Position numbers and translations under genes: made by a program. From assembly GCA_038363925.1 (NCBI GenBank), contig JAQQWL010000011.1, positions 6,200,001-6,264,000 of the forward strand: a DNA stretch of 64,000 nt, given 5' to 3'. The notes under the pieces were generated by a model that saw only the letters and a list, made by a program, of their open reading frames with translations, had not been told where the DNA came from and did no database searches. Position 1 is the first letter of the stretch; each line of letters opens with the position of its first letter. This stretch comes from Apiospora phragmitis. Its lineage: Eukaryota > Ascomycota > Sordariomycetes > Amphisphaeriales > Apiosporaceae. This document shows, piece after piece, positions 33,419-46,448 of the stretch.

Positions 33419-36256
33419 CTTGCTGAGTATGCAAGCGCAATAGAGTTAGGCTGAGAGCATCTGTTGTTCAGGGCTTCAACGCGATGGCTATCGGACCAGA
33501 GTCTGCAGTTGCAGGAAGCAGCAATTCTCGAAGGCCTAGTAGGAGCAGTCGCTGTGCCACACTCGGTCAGCAGACTGACATTGATTTATGCTGTCTTTGG
33601 AAGGCGACCCTTTGCTTTGTCTTGTCATGTACTGGTCCTTGGTCTTCCGCACAGTTACTAAGGTAATGTTATGGAAGCAGAAGATTCCCAAGTCTCAGTT
33701 CGGTATTCTTTCACCTTGACACACAGTGGATGGTGGTCCACTAAAGAGGCATCAATCAAATGCATCTATCTTTCTACATAGGCACAGATAGTGGCACGTG
33801 CATCGCGGTGCGTGCTCCTTGATGCTCGAGTCCTTGACACCTACCCCGCCAACCTGCGCTTCGTCAATAGCAGCGCTAGTCTAACTACGGTTAGCGCCAT
33901 CGAGAACAAGCTACAAGTACTGAACATTGATGCATGTTTCTCAAGTCTTGCTACCTAGCAGCGATCTTAGGTCCCATGTCAGAGAGAGGCTCCTAACCTA
34001 GGAGCTGTCGTGGGAATCCATCCTCAACATGGAAAGGGATACAACATATGCTAGGAGTGTCAGGCTGGCAGCAGTATCACGATATGTCTGGATTTCCCGT
34101 CAAACCCTGTACGCATGAGGTTTTGTTGAATCTGAGATCAAATATCATAACCACTCACTCTAGACCAGCTCTAGCATGCGTTGTGTCTTCATATTGAAAG
34201 GCCTAGGCAACGAAATCAGTGAACGGGCTGAGCTATACATCTCCCGAGCAATAATAGAAATGTCCTAATACTACTCCTTATATGTATCTCCATGAAGCGT
34301 CTCTGTGAGAGAGTCTTGGTAATCAACCTGAGCCAGCATCCTTTATCTCTGCCGTTCAGCTCATACATGTACCTAAGGCAGTACCTGTACACCTTGAAAT
34401 ATCGTTCAAACAACCACGCTTGTTATTGGAATTATATGTATATGCTACGTATCGCCGAGATATAAGATAACAGAAATAGATGGCATTCAGCCAGTTTCGA
34501 TGGAATCTTAGTAATAATGGATTTGTCGTCGTCGTAATGTGACCCCTTGATGAGGCTGCCTCTGTCCATACGTAGCTGGAGCATGCACACCTCATTCTAC
34601 AAGTGTGCATACGTGCTGACTGTCTGATTGAATTGACTTTATACCTACCTCCTAGTATAAGATGTGGAAAATAGTGGATTTCGATCACATAGTTCAAAGT
34701 ACCCATGCGGCAGGCAAGCTGACGCGCCTATGTCCATGGCAGATACGCGTACAGTTCCCGAGTTCTCTTACCAGGTACATGTAGTATTCAATGTTGAGGA
34801 GACACACAAAATGCCCAGGTGTAAATTTGATGCATGTGTAAAACCAGCTGCAACCAACCTATTGAAGCTCAAGCAACCTGGGTCAAAAAGTTGCACGTTT
34901 GTAAGACCCCCAAGGCAAGGGTGGACCCCCCGCAGCTCTTTCTCTCCCTCTCTCCCCCCTTCTAACCATCGCGTTGGTGCACACCTCAAGCTTCTGTTGC
35001 AGCTGCCTGCCGATCCAACATTGGATGGACATCAGTGATTGGACATTGCACCAACTCAAGCCTGTGTGTGATTACCTAAACCCGCTCACTCGCTCACTCA
35101 CACCTCTTCTGTCATTCACCATCGAGGACCACTTCCCTTTCTAGGCCTTGCCTTGGCTGGATTTTTCTGCTGTTGAGCCACCCGTGCGTTGATCTACATA
35201 CCACAGCACTTCAGCACTTCAGCACTTTTATCTGGCAGATCTCTCCGAAGAAGACAGCGGATTAACCAACCTACTCTGCTCTGATACTACGCTACCAAAC
35301 TCAACCCAAGCTTGGATATGACCTCACTTTCCCATTTCCCGTCACCCAGGTATTTTTCGACAATACCATAAGGCTGCCGGCGCCTGCAGAAAGTCTCGGT
35401 CTCCTCCTGCTAGGGCGTGTCTGGATCCATCACAGCTCCTGTGCTTTTCTATTTACGAGGCTGGACTCTGTCAAAGGTATGTGAGCTGGTTCTTTGGTCA
35501 CAACCGTCTTTATTTGGTGCATCAGATTCATCGCACGCCTAACCTTGCCCTGCTGAGCCCTACCTGTCATTTACCGCTGTTCTCCAACAATTGAATGGAG
35601 CGACCGGAAGCTTCCCTTCACATCAGATCTACACATACTTCACCAGGTACCTCTACCTACATCATCTTTGTGGGCAGCAGACGGAAGCTCCGTCGCTCGC
35701 TAAGAAGTTGGGTGCCTGCGACTCCCATAAATCCCCCCCACCATACAGCCACTAAGCTCGCCCCTCCCCCGCTCCTAGCGTGACGTGAGCCAAATCCATC
35801 GCTGCCAAAAGTCGAGCTGTTCCTCGAAGTTACCAGCAGTGATATCCACCGATCATCAAGAGCTCCTACCCATGTCCATCCCATTGCTATCTGCCTTATC
35901 CGCCTATGTTGCTACTTCCTTGCACTAGTCTCCGTGTAAGGCATTCAACTGAGGATTCACATTCGAGGTTAACCTTGGGGCAGAGTCGAGCTTGTCATAA
36001 CAGATCTTGAACCCTTGTGGCCTGGGATTGAGCAACTTCTTTTTCTTCTTCTTTTCCTTCTCAATCTTGCGTTGGAGCTGCCCTCTGTTATCCCACCTTA
36101 TCCGCGTCTCCTTGTCCAACATTCTCCCCCACGCGTGCATTCCAACCCACATGCTGATACAGACGAAGCCTGCAAGCCGCCGCGCCTTCTCGCGCGAACG
36201 CCCCGAGCTTGGAGAGACGTACCTGAAGCTCCTTCACTTGCTTTTGCACCAACCAG
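33419..36256. other. Long intergenic stretch with probable long 5' UTR of the protease gene
   Basis: About 2.8 kb with no supported gene. From about 35000 it becomes pyrimidine-rich, typical of a long leader before the ubiquitin protease. A TTCAGCAC direct repeat occurs near 35208-35225. ORFs here lack motifs. Confidence 0.5.
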
Positions 36257-39200
36257 ATGGACCTGGATTCGAGAGCCTCGGCCGACTCGACAGATCGTGC
36301 TGTCTCCTCTGAGCCTTGCTCGACACGCCCCAATCCCTTCGGCGACAGTGATATTGCTGCCCGGAAGCGTCGTCGAACCTCACGTACCGGATCACGCAGT
36401 AGATCTCTCGAGTCCTCACTTTCACGCGTGGACATGCCCGACGAAGCCGCCAGAATGCGAGTCGACACGCCCGAACCTACCGCACCCAGCACACCTCCCT
36501 CACAATCGCGGGGTGTAATCAGTGAGCCACACTCTAGCAAAGTAACAATCAACTTGCGGAACGCCGACGGCCATGTCCTTGCCCCTTCGTCGCCCGACTC
36601 CCCTTCGACTGCTCGGACCAGGAAAGATTACATCAAGCCCAGCGTGGAAGCTTCCGAAATGGACATGGGCCCCGCGCCTCAGGCGACTACAAGCAACCTT
36701 GGAGATATAGACGAGGAGGATTCGGATGACTCTGAGGTGCAAATTGTCGCCGTTAACAATGGCAAAAAGGATGGCCACGACGAGCTGAGTTTCACAAACA
36801 TACGAGCAACTGCCTTCCTCGCCGAATCCCACCACGCCCTGAATATGGACCTACTTATGTTCCAATTTCCATATCACGCCGCAGATGAAAGCTGCTGTGA
36901 CACTGTCGATAGGCTTCGTCAGTTTCTACTGCAACGTAGGTCGTCACAGCGTCGATACAATGGCGTCCAGAAGCTGATGAATTTAGAAAACGTCCAATTT
37001 GACGAAGTGTTGGGCAGTCTGAAAGGCTGGTTGGACCAGTACCTTCTTGCTGCGAGAAGTACGCCTACAGCTGTTGTCCAATCTTTTGGCGAGAACCAAC
37101 TTTTCTGGGAAAGTTTGCCTGCTCTGTTCTGCATATTCTTTAATAGAAGGTATGGTACCCGTCCCTCATCATTGATACTAGCTCACATTTTCATAGGCAT
37201 GCTCTTGCGAAACCAGAGATCTCAGAGAGCTCGCTCGATGTGTTTTCTTGCAACTGGCACAGATGACGGCATTCTTCCTTGTCCAAGACTGCCGGGCTTT
37301 GGAAGCTGCTTCCTACAACGACGAAGCAGGTGAGCCAGACATGATGTCTGCAAACTACCTTTCTTGCCTCGCCACTGTCGGTCGACACGAAGAGCAGAAC
37401 GGATACCCCATGGATACTACGCCAGAGATGTCGGCGATACTTGAACTTTTTCACAGATGTTCAGGCGGGTCAATGTCCAAACTCAATGAGGTAGCTAGTT
37501 TACATCTGAACTTGCTGTCTCGGTTTCCGAAAAGAACCATGGACAACCTCTGGAATATCGCCAACCTTGCAGACACTATTTTGCAAGATGTCTCTTACCT
37601 GGTTGAATACGGACAAACCTCGCCGGAGGCGCGTTACGTGCGGGCTCCGTCAGATCTAGGCTTAGGTCATCAGCTGTTCAAAACAGTATCCGAGGCAGTA
37701 AGTATCGTGATTGATAAATTTCTGAAAGACTTCGCCCCTGAGACTGTCAACGGGATGATTCCCCATCTCACCGCCATACTGCGACTCAGCCTACAAGGAG
37801 ACCATAAAGAGGCTATGGATCTCGTGCGGGAACATCAGCAGAATCATCCGGAAATTGCGCCAAGGTTCACGATTGACACGATATCTTGTGAATGGCGGTA
37901 TGGCGTTCTTGTAAAGCTCATAAGATCCCGGCAAATGCAGCTGAGGGTAGCTGCTGTTATAATGCTGTCCCAGGACCTTGTCAACTCCTGGAGAAAAATT
38001 AGCGAAGCTCCCGACGAGGGAGGCCATGGTTCGGTTTACTTGAATTACTTTGCAGCCTACTTGGTCGATACTGGGCTGATCGACTACATCTTGGGGCCCG
38101 CTTGTCACCCAGAGATCACGCACGAGAGCTCTAACATCATAGGCTTCTTGATTGTTACCACAACATTTACAGCCGAGCAAGCCAAGCTCTTCTGGGACAC
38201 AGTGACATCTACCCAGGACCCTCGTGTGGCGGAGGCACTTGTACGTATGCTGGCGAGGATTACAACGCTCATGGTGCCTGAGCAGCAAAGCCTTATGTGG
38301 CAACACATGCAAAATCTACCCCTGGAAGCCATGACACACTACATGAGAGACCTTTGCGATGCGATGATGAAGGCTCCCACAAACAAACAACAACCAAGTC
38401 CTTCTTTGGCCCCATTGACGAACCTGCATTTCAACTTTATACTCAGGCTGATGCGGGAGTCGTCTGTTTTGGATTCCCAGGGCTCCATAGCTTTCCCCGA
38501 GGTTCAGCTCTTTGCTGTGATGAAATTCAAGGAACTACTCCATCATGGTATATCGACGGAGGTCCGTCAGGCACTTGTTCTTGAATGCATTACCGACATA
38601 GCGGCAAAGTCGCCAACGACATCTGGCAGCCTTACGGCCTTGTCACTACTAACTCCTAAAGCGGATTTGTCGGTGCTTATTATTGAACATGACCTCTCTC
38701 GACTGATCATAGATGAGCTTGAAGCCACAATCTCTCGCGCCCGGCACATTGGTAATGTCATGGTGTATGGAAACACAACGGAAGGCAATAGCATCAACAA
38801 TGCGCGTCGAGAGCTCATCTGCCAACTTATACTAAATCATGGATCGGCGATCACTCCTGCTGATGGTCGGCGACTTTGGGACCTATTAGTAGGTACAGGA
38901 GCCGTGTGTCATGAGGACAGACGAATGGCCTGGCAGAGTCTGAATGCCCTTCGGAAGCATCCCCGACAGGAGCAGAACCCATACCTGAGCTCATGTCTCC
39001 ATGAGTACCTACCCACACTTCCGCCAGCGTGTTATTGCGAAGGTGCACTGGAGTTCGTTCGCTCTAGCCTTCTCAGCTTAGTGAATGATCCAAACAGCGC
39101 TGTTTTCGACGAGGAGGGTCGACTGGAGACCGACGTCATTGAGCTTATCTGGCATATTATTCTGACAGCGCCGAGCCAGAGCATAGAGAAAGAAGCCATT

Positions 39201-42200
39201 CAAACGCTTGTCAATGATGTTTACGTTGACAGCAGGTTGATAATGTCTTTCCCCTGCATCGAGCTCGCAAAGTGCACTTTGGTCTTGTGAACCGGTGCCT
39301 AGATCAGCTGGCACTGGCCGCACGAGTACTTCAGGCATTCAACAATGGCCCATCGAACGGAGTTGATGAACCCATGATCATTGAGGACTCAGATAACCAG
39401 CGAAAGGAGCAAGAACTGAAATTTGTCAGGTCGCTTCTCGTGTTGCGCACCTTCCAAAGAACTCTGCAGAGTAAATCACACTTTGCTGCTCCAGATTTGA
39501 GATCTCTCATGCTCCAAGCACCTGGCACCATGGAAGGAGAGTCTGCGGGACTCAAATACCAATGCTTTGATGGACATGTACATACAGAGGTCAAGCCCCT
39601 TAATATAGGACGGCAGAACACTGCAGCGTCCTTGCTTGCTAGCCTCAGAGAAGCCACAGGGTTTGACAACTATCGCATCTTCTATCGTGGTGCACCGCTT
39701 GCACCGACCGAAGAACAGATCTGCAAATCGCTGGAGGATCTCGATATTCGCGATGGCCTGATTCTTGTCAAAAAAGAGACAGGCGCGGTACTATCTCCTG
39801 TCAAAATCAAGCCTGGTGCATCACCTTTGGAGATTGAGATCATGAGTCATTTCAAGCAACTGTGGGAATATCTGAGTATGGAGGAGGGGCTGGCTCAGGA
39901 GGTAATGCATTCAACTCAATTCTGTGTGTCATAAGCTAATATAGTCACTAGATCTATGCGTTCCTCGTGAAGTTACCAGCAGATGAATCCTTTCTGCAAG
40001 CGTTTGAAGATGGCACAGCAACGTCTGAAGACATGTTTCCACTTGGCCAACCATTCAAGTGTCTCTATGCGATCCACGCCCTGCGCGAATATCTGAGCAC
40101 ACGTCGACTCAAGGCTCAGGTATCGCAGGTAAGCGAACCAGATACTGACGCCCATAAACGGGTGGTACTTGACCAAAGCGAAGCTCTCCTGAAGGCTGCT
40201 TCGTTAGTGGTCACGGTCATTTGTAATACGGAAGTCATCGGGCGATGTGCAAATGAGACTATTCGTATAATGCTCACCTTGCACCTTGTTGACAATCTCG
40301 TTCAACTTCTAAAAGGTCAGTTGTATAATGATGACGTGCCCGTTCGGCGAGGACCAGCTAACAATGCCATAGAATCTAGCACTGTCCCTTCAATTGTCGA
40401 TTATCTTACTCCGGCTCTCTTGGAGCGTCTGTTAACAATCTTGCGTTTCGCTACTGCTGCACCATCTGCCCAGAACAGTATAGAGCTGATCAGCCGGAGC
40501 CTGGAGGCACTGCTTGAATGCTGTGTCCGAAGCAACGCTTTTTGGGATACATTCAGAAATCACGATGCTGTAAAAGAAACCCTACAGAAGCTGCTCGTTG
40601 ACGATGACAGGCCGTTTGTGAGGAAGGGGGTTGTCAAGCTAATGACCGCCAAAAGTGTCTACAGCCATAGCCCGTCAGGCACGCCTGCCTTGGAATTCGC
40701 TGCGTTCTTTTGGTCGATTACCTTGGAGTTGCTACCACGCGCTGTCAGGGATTCAGGAAAGAACGAGGAAGTCTTCAACCTCGCTATTGTTCTTATCAAG
40801 AAGTTAGGTGAGGCAGACTCACCCGCTCTCAACATACGGCACTGCCTTTTCAAATGCGGCGATCTCCTACTTCAACACAACAGCGTCGAAGACATTTCCC
40901 ATCCCGAGCGTGTCGATGTGATATCTCATGGGCTTCTGTCCATCCTGCATCATGGAGGTCGGCTTCTACGTGCCAGGAATGAGTCGCTACAGCTGCCTCA
41001 AAGCTTCCTCAAGGTTGCTTTTCGTAAACATCTGTTCCCTGAGGAGAACGAAGAAGGGCCACTCGTACCAGAGGTCTTGTTGAATCCTTCTTCCAGGAAC
41101 ATGCTGTGCGACATTCTTGGCACCTTGGCCCATGAGACACCTGGTCAACTGAAGGCTCTTCTGCGCAATCTCGAAGGACTGACTAAGTATCGTACCGACC
41201 CACCGGAGGAGCCATACAGATACGACTTGCCTCCCCTTTTCGAACGGGCCAAAGCCATTCGGTCATCTAGCGGATACCCAGGACTGCGAAATCTCTCCAA
41301 CACATGTTATTTGAACTCTTTGTTCACTCAGCTCTTCATGAACACTGGGTTCCGCCGCTTCATGCTCGAGAGACCCATAATGGATACTGAGACACACCAG
41401 CTTCTTAGTGAGACGCAGGTCCTGTTCGCAAACTTGCAGGGGAGCATTCGCAGGTTTGTAGACCCCCAAGCCTGCGTGTCGTCGATAATGACGTACGACG
41501 AAACACCTATCGATATCCATAATCAAATGGACGTCGACGAGTTCTACAATCTGCTCTTTGACCGATGGGAGGCGCAACTCCCGACAGAGAGGGCCAAGAA
41601 AACGATGAAATCGATTTATGGAGGCCAACTCGTCCAGCAGGTCAAGTCGAAAGAATGCGAGCATGTCTCTGAGCGTATGGAGCCCTTCTCGGCCATCCAA
41701 TGTGATATTAAAGGCAAGGCTGGGCTCGAGGCGAGCCTCCAGGCATACGTCGATGGCGAGATCATGGAAGGTGAAAACAAGTACAAATGCGAAACCTGTG
41801 ACCGGCATGTGACCGCGGTCAAGCGGGCCTGCCTCAAGGACATTCCAGATAACCTCATTTTTCATCTGAAGAGGTTCGATTTCAATCTGAGAACCCTCCA
41901 GCGAAGCAAGATCAACGACTATTTTCCTTTTCCGAGCAAGATCGACATGCAGCCTTACACTGTTGAGCATCTCAGCAATCCATCAGACAAAGCCGAGCCC
42001 GACACTTTTGAACTGGTCGGCGTCCTGGTTCACTCCGGTACTGCCGAGTCTGGTCACTACTACTCGTATATTCGAGAGCGACCCAGTACGAATACCGCAC
42101 CGTGGGTAGAGTTCAACGATGACTCGGTGACTACATGGGACCCTTCGTTGATGGCAAGCGCTTGCTTTGGCGGCCAAGACTATCGTCCACACTTCGACAA

Positions 42201-44231
42201 TGGACACGTGTACGAAAAGTATACAGTGCATACATGCTCTTCTATCAGAGATCTTCTTCGCTCAAGCGAGAACAGGCCGAAATGGTCGCTTCTGGGATTC
42301 CAGGTCCCCTTAAGTTTCCCCTACCTTCTGATCTAGAGATGTCCATCAAGGAAGACAATTGGGCCATCATACACAGACACTGTACCAACGACCCCACACA
42401 CATCCCTTTTGTCGTGAAGGTCCTGGCAAATGCATGGGAGGGCGATTGTGCCGAAGATCATGCGATTCAAGATAGTGCAATCAGAGTTGCACTTGGTCAC
42501 CTCGATCAAGTGGCCTCGCGTGCTAAGGAGACACCAGATTTCGATGCTCTTTATCATGTCCTGGTAACCGTATGCAGGAAATGCCGTCAATGTTGCTACA
42601 TGGTTTTCAAGTACTTTGAGACGCGACCCGAGTCTGTCCGCAACTTGATACAGCGGAACGCAGACTCAACAATCAGACAGCAGATGGGAAGCGTGCTCGT
42701 CTTTGTACTGAGTACCATCAAAGCACAGTATCCCGTGGAATACTACGGTGTTTTGGGTACGGATGGCACGGGATCGGCCCGACCGAGATTACCAGACCCT
42801 TTGATCCTGTCTGCTGGTGGTATATTCCTCAGACTTTGGGATACTTTTCAGAGTGCAATCCGCGCCTGGCCCGATTTCTTTGGAGTCATGGAAGATTTTG
42901 CGCAGATGGGAAGAGCCGAGGCGGCCGTTCTCTCTACAAGCCAACTTCCTTGAAAAGCTCATCATGACGATTGCTGCCGACGTCAATTTCGAGGGACTTC
43001 CTATGCAATACTCGCGCCTTGTTACTGTAGTCAACAGGCGAATGGCCACCAAGCCTCCCAATTACGAAAATGTCATCGCTCTGATCGACACGCTGATGGG
43101 TGTCATGGATACCACTATTACCGAAGAATCAGTCGTGTTGGAGCACACCAACGAACGCCTGGTCATGTCGCTTCGAGAACAGACTATCCCCTATACTGCC
43201 GAAGAAATCAACTTGCTTCATAAGACTTGGCCTGGCCATCCAGCCGCCATCTTTATTGATAAGCTGATACAGATTGATCAGAATGCAGTCGCCACCGATT
43301 CCATTATCGGCCGGCTGATGGAATTGAGTCGGCGCATGGACCAAAAGGTGTTACACACGTTACGCTACCGCATCACTGGCCAAATGGTTTCGCACGCTGT
43401 GGCCCCGTACCTACGAATGGCGGTGCTATATGTGCAGGCCAGTAATGAACCGGAACGCGTCGAGCACCTCATCAATCACGTGAATTCTCAGGCCATGACG
43501 CTACAGAATGTTGCCGAGGGCCTGAACTTCCTCGACTTCTTCAAGGAAACATTCGATAGCTCTCGAGTATCGCAAAAGAGCCTGGACGATGTGGAGCTTC
43601 AAGGACTACGTAATCTGCCCTATTGGGCTCCTGGCCTCATTGGATCGGTCGACCGAGCTGTGAGCTACTCGACCGAGCTGTTCCTACATGACGTCGTGTT
43701 CTCTCATGGCACGTCGCCCAGCTTTGGCGAGGAGGATGGCGGTGCTGTTCGTTCTCAGGCTATTGCCCGGGCGGGTGCCGAGATTGCGATCGAGTGTCTG
43801 GTATACCTTCGAGATACCTATGTGGCCCGGAGGGGCTCAGGCACCCCGAGATCCAGTCGGACGTTTGGAGTCCATCATCAACCTTTGTGAAGGATATTTC
43901 AATGCGGACCTTGGCGTTGATGGGTTGAGGGAGCAGTATCAGGAGCTTCGGCAAGGTAAGTTTATGCATGCGCGCAAGGCAACAACGGCACATAGGCTAA
44001 CCGAGTGTTCTCTTAGAGGTGCTAGAGCCAGTGAGACGCCTCACGGTCGATGAGATCGAGGAGGATGGATCTGGTATGTGGAGCGATTCCTCTTCCTCGG
44101 CCACCCTAGACGAGTTGAGCTGATTGAATGAAGACTGGGACAACTCGATCGCTTCATCGGAACAAATGGACAGCCTGGCCGACCTTAGCATGCAGGCCAT
44201 GGGGGAGCTTCAGGATGCAGAGATGCAATGA
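36257..44231 (+). CDS. Giant ubiquitin-specific protease (USP34/Ubp-like), frame-disrupted
   Basis: A deubiquitinase of about 2,570 residues. The start at 36257 gives a disordered N-terminus with ARKRRRTSRTGSRSRS. A long helical repeat region follows, with a ubiquitin-like segment near 39560-39780. The catalytic USP domain is at about 41263-42230. The Cys box is GLRNLSNTCYLNSLFTQLF, the zinc fingers are CEH and YKCETCDRHV, and the His box is GVLVHSGTAESGHYYSYI, so it looks catalytically competent. Introns are 37150-37196, 39902-39951 and 43956-44016. Frame breaks, each one base, lie at 37243-37246 (T run), 39251-39254 (C run), 42215-42218 (A run), 42930-42935 (CT run) and 43832-43835 (G run). 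An in-frame TGA at 44121 is followed by an acidic coding-like tail to 44231. Each corrected junction restores continuous family-like sequence. Confidence 0.9.
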
Positions 44232-46448
44232 TGGTGCTAGTCCTCCGAGGGCTGGTAACTACTGACGCCCCTACTACGAACGAGACAAGGCATGGTACTT
44301 GGTTTCATGAATGACGACGGACACAGGCGACGACACAGTCTTTTTTTATCGCATGTCTTTTTCTTTCTCTTCTTTTCCTCCAGCGATTTGACATGGCCTC
44401 GACGACGGCGTCTGGATGGCTGGAATGCATAGCACAGGGGTGTTTGGCGTCTCAAGGAAGGGAACGATGATTACGGCCTCATGAATCCACCCTGGTTCAT
44501 TACGCAGGTTTTAGAGGGTTTGTGTACGAGTTATGTTGATTACATAGAATGCCAGGAGGGTGCCAGACTCGTTCTGAGCAGCCCACGATTTGCGCTGGAA
44601 GAAGAAGAATTAGGCGAAGACAGTTAGCGTCCTGATGGCGAGCTTAGAGATAGTAGCTCCTACGTGGCACACACCTTTTCTTTGCATGAATGATAAAAAC
44701 GATTAATCTCAGAGACTATTATTAGATGTGAGGAGTGTTCTTGATCGGGGCGCGTAGATGAGGAGAATAGCGATGAGAATGTAGTTGGGGAGAGAGGCAG
44801 TGATTGGCTAGAGCTAATTATACTCTTGTGCAGATAGTAGTAGAATGGGGTGAAGTAGACAGGGTAGCGGACAAGATATATAGAATGGAGGAGGGCCGGT
44901 GATGATGATGAAGAGCGGGAGCCAATGATCACACAGCAACCAAAGTGCTAAAGACCAGTTATCACATACAAGTACTCCGTACATACCTCCGCATACGTAC
45001 AAAGCAGATCTTGGATCATGGGCGGGGGCAATCTGTCCAAGTCAGGGGTCGGGAGCTATTTTTGGGAGAACCCTTGTACAAATGTAGATCAAGAACCTGG
45101 TGCGAATCCGGATCTGGCGGCTTGGCATGCACCCTCGGGCCCTTGGGGGATTCGACGTTCTATTTTAAGTCGCCTAACCGCCGATGCTAAAGATACTAAC
45201 GCAGCTGCAGCAGTGCGGGGGGTGAGGAAGAAAAATGAAAACACACACATTTCGGACCAAGAATAGGATCATTGCAGTCTATTGGATTGGTGAGTAAGTA
45301 ATTTGCATACCTACCTCATTACCTACAATCTATATCTGTATGTAAGTAGGCAGGGTGTTTCGAGAAGATGCGCGTAGGGATGACGTCGACTGATCCAAGC
45401 GAGCGCAGTGCAAAATACTTCAAGTGCCTTCGATTAATTGAGTCCAAGCCGTGGGTGATGAATATGATGATGCATCCATGCCCGCGAGTCAGGGAGTCAA
45501 GGACGGGGAAAGATGGGGTAGGTCATTAAGCTGAGGCTGATTCATCAGCCCTAAAGGTCTAGAGTCCAGACGATGGCTGGGCTGAAACCGTCAAAAAACG
45601 TATGCCCATTATCTACAGAGTACAGATGAAATCTAAAATAAAAATAAAAATAAAAACGTGATGAACGACCACATCCCAAGACCCACCACCCCTGCACCTG
45701 CCTGCCCCTGCACTTGCACTTGCACCCTGCGTGCAGCCAGCAGCAAGGGGGGAGAGAGAGGTGAGGGAGGGAAATGTCCCGGCAGTCAGCAGTTCTCGGT
45801 TCTCAGTCCTCTCATCCATCACACCGTCCTCGGCCTGCATACTCATCCCAGGCAAGTATACCGTAAATAATCTGAAACGTAGCGTCCATGGCCCACCCCG
45901 GCCCATCACTCGCATCATTCAGCATGGCATGGAAATCCACCCTATCAGAGTGGCTGTTCCGTTTCGACAAGGCCCAAGATAGAAAACTTGTAGAAGCCAA
46001 CAGACCGTTCGCCCCGCGAACCACGCCGATCCCTTATTTGTTTCATCTTTCTGTGCCTCCTCGTCAGCAGTCCTACTTACTATTCTTGCCTAGCCGCTTA
46101 CAACCTCACTTCAGTCTGCCGGGCTAGATGCATCTCCCGATCGGCCAATTTACTTGCTGCTTGTTTCGTGTTTCCAACTCTATCTTCTCTTCTCAGATAC
46201 ATCAATCATGGCACTTTCACTCCCTGCAACATCTCGAGCATCTATATCAGTCGTCGTTGCTCCCCAAGGGCCATCTCGAAACCAGAAGATCTCCTCTCTG
46301 AACCATCTCGCTTTATTCGTTTCTCTAATCCACCCTTTTGGCCTGGTGCCATTATCAAAATAGTATAATTCCGAATTACCCTGTACTGCCAGCCATTGCT
46401 ATTGCCCATCCATTCGTAATCAGTCAGACGACTGGCTTCTCTGGCACC
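44232..46448. other. Long intergenic stretch, no gene seen
   Basis: About 2.2 kb. A short (AAAATA)n tract lies at about 45634-45656. CCTACCTC tracts occur near 45310. Only short unsupported frames are present. Confidence 0.5.

Noticed and set aside
36015..36518. 167-codon plus-strand frame before the ubiquitin protease
   Set aside because: It overlaps the true start at 36257 in another frame, is Pro/Ser-rich leader sequence, and has no family features.
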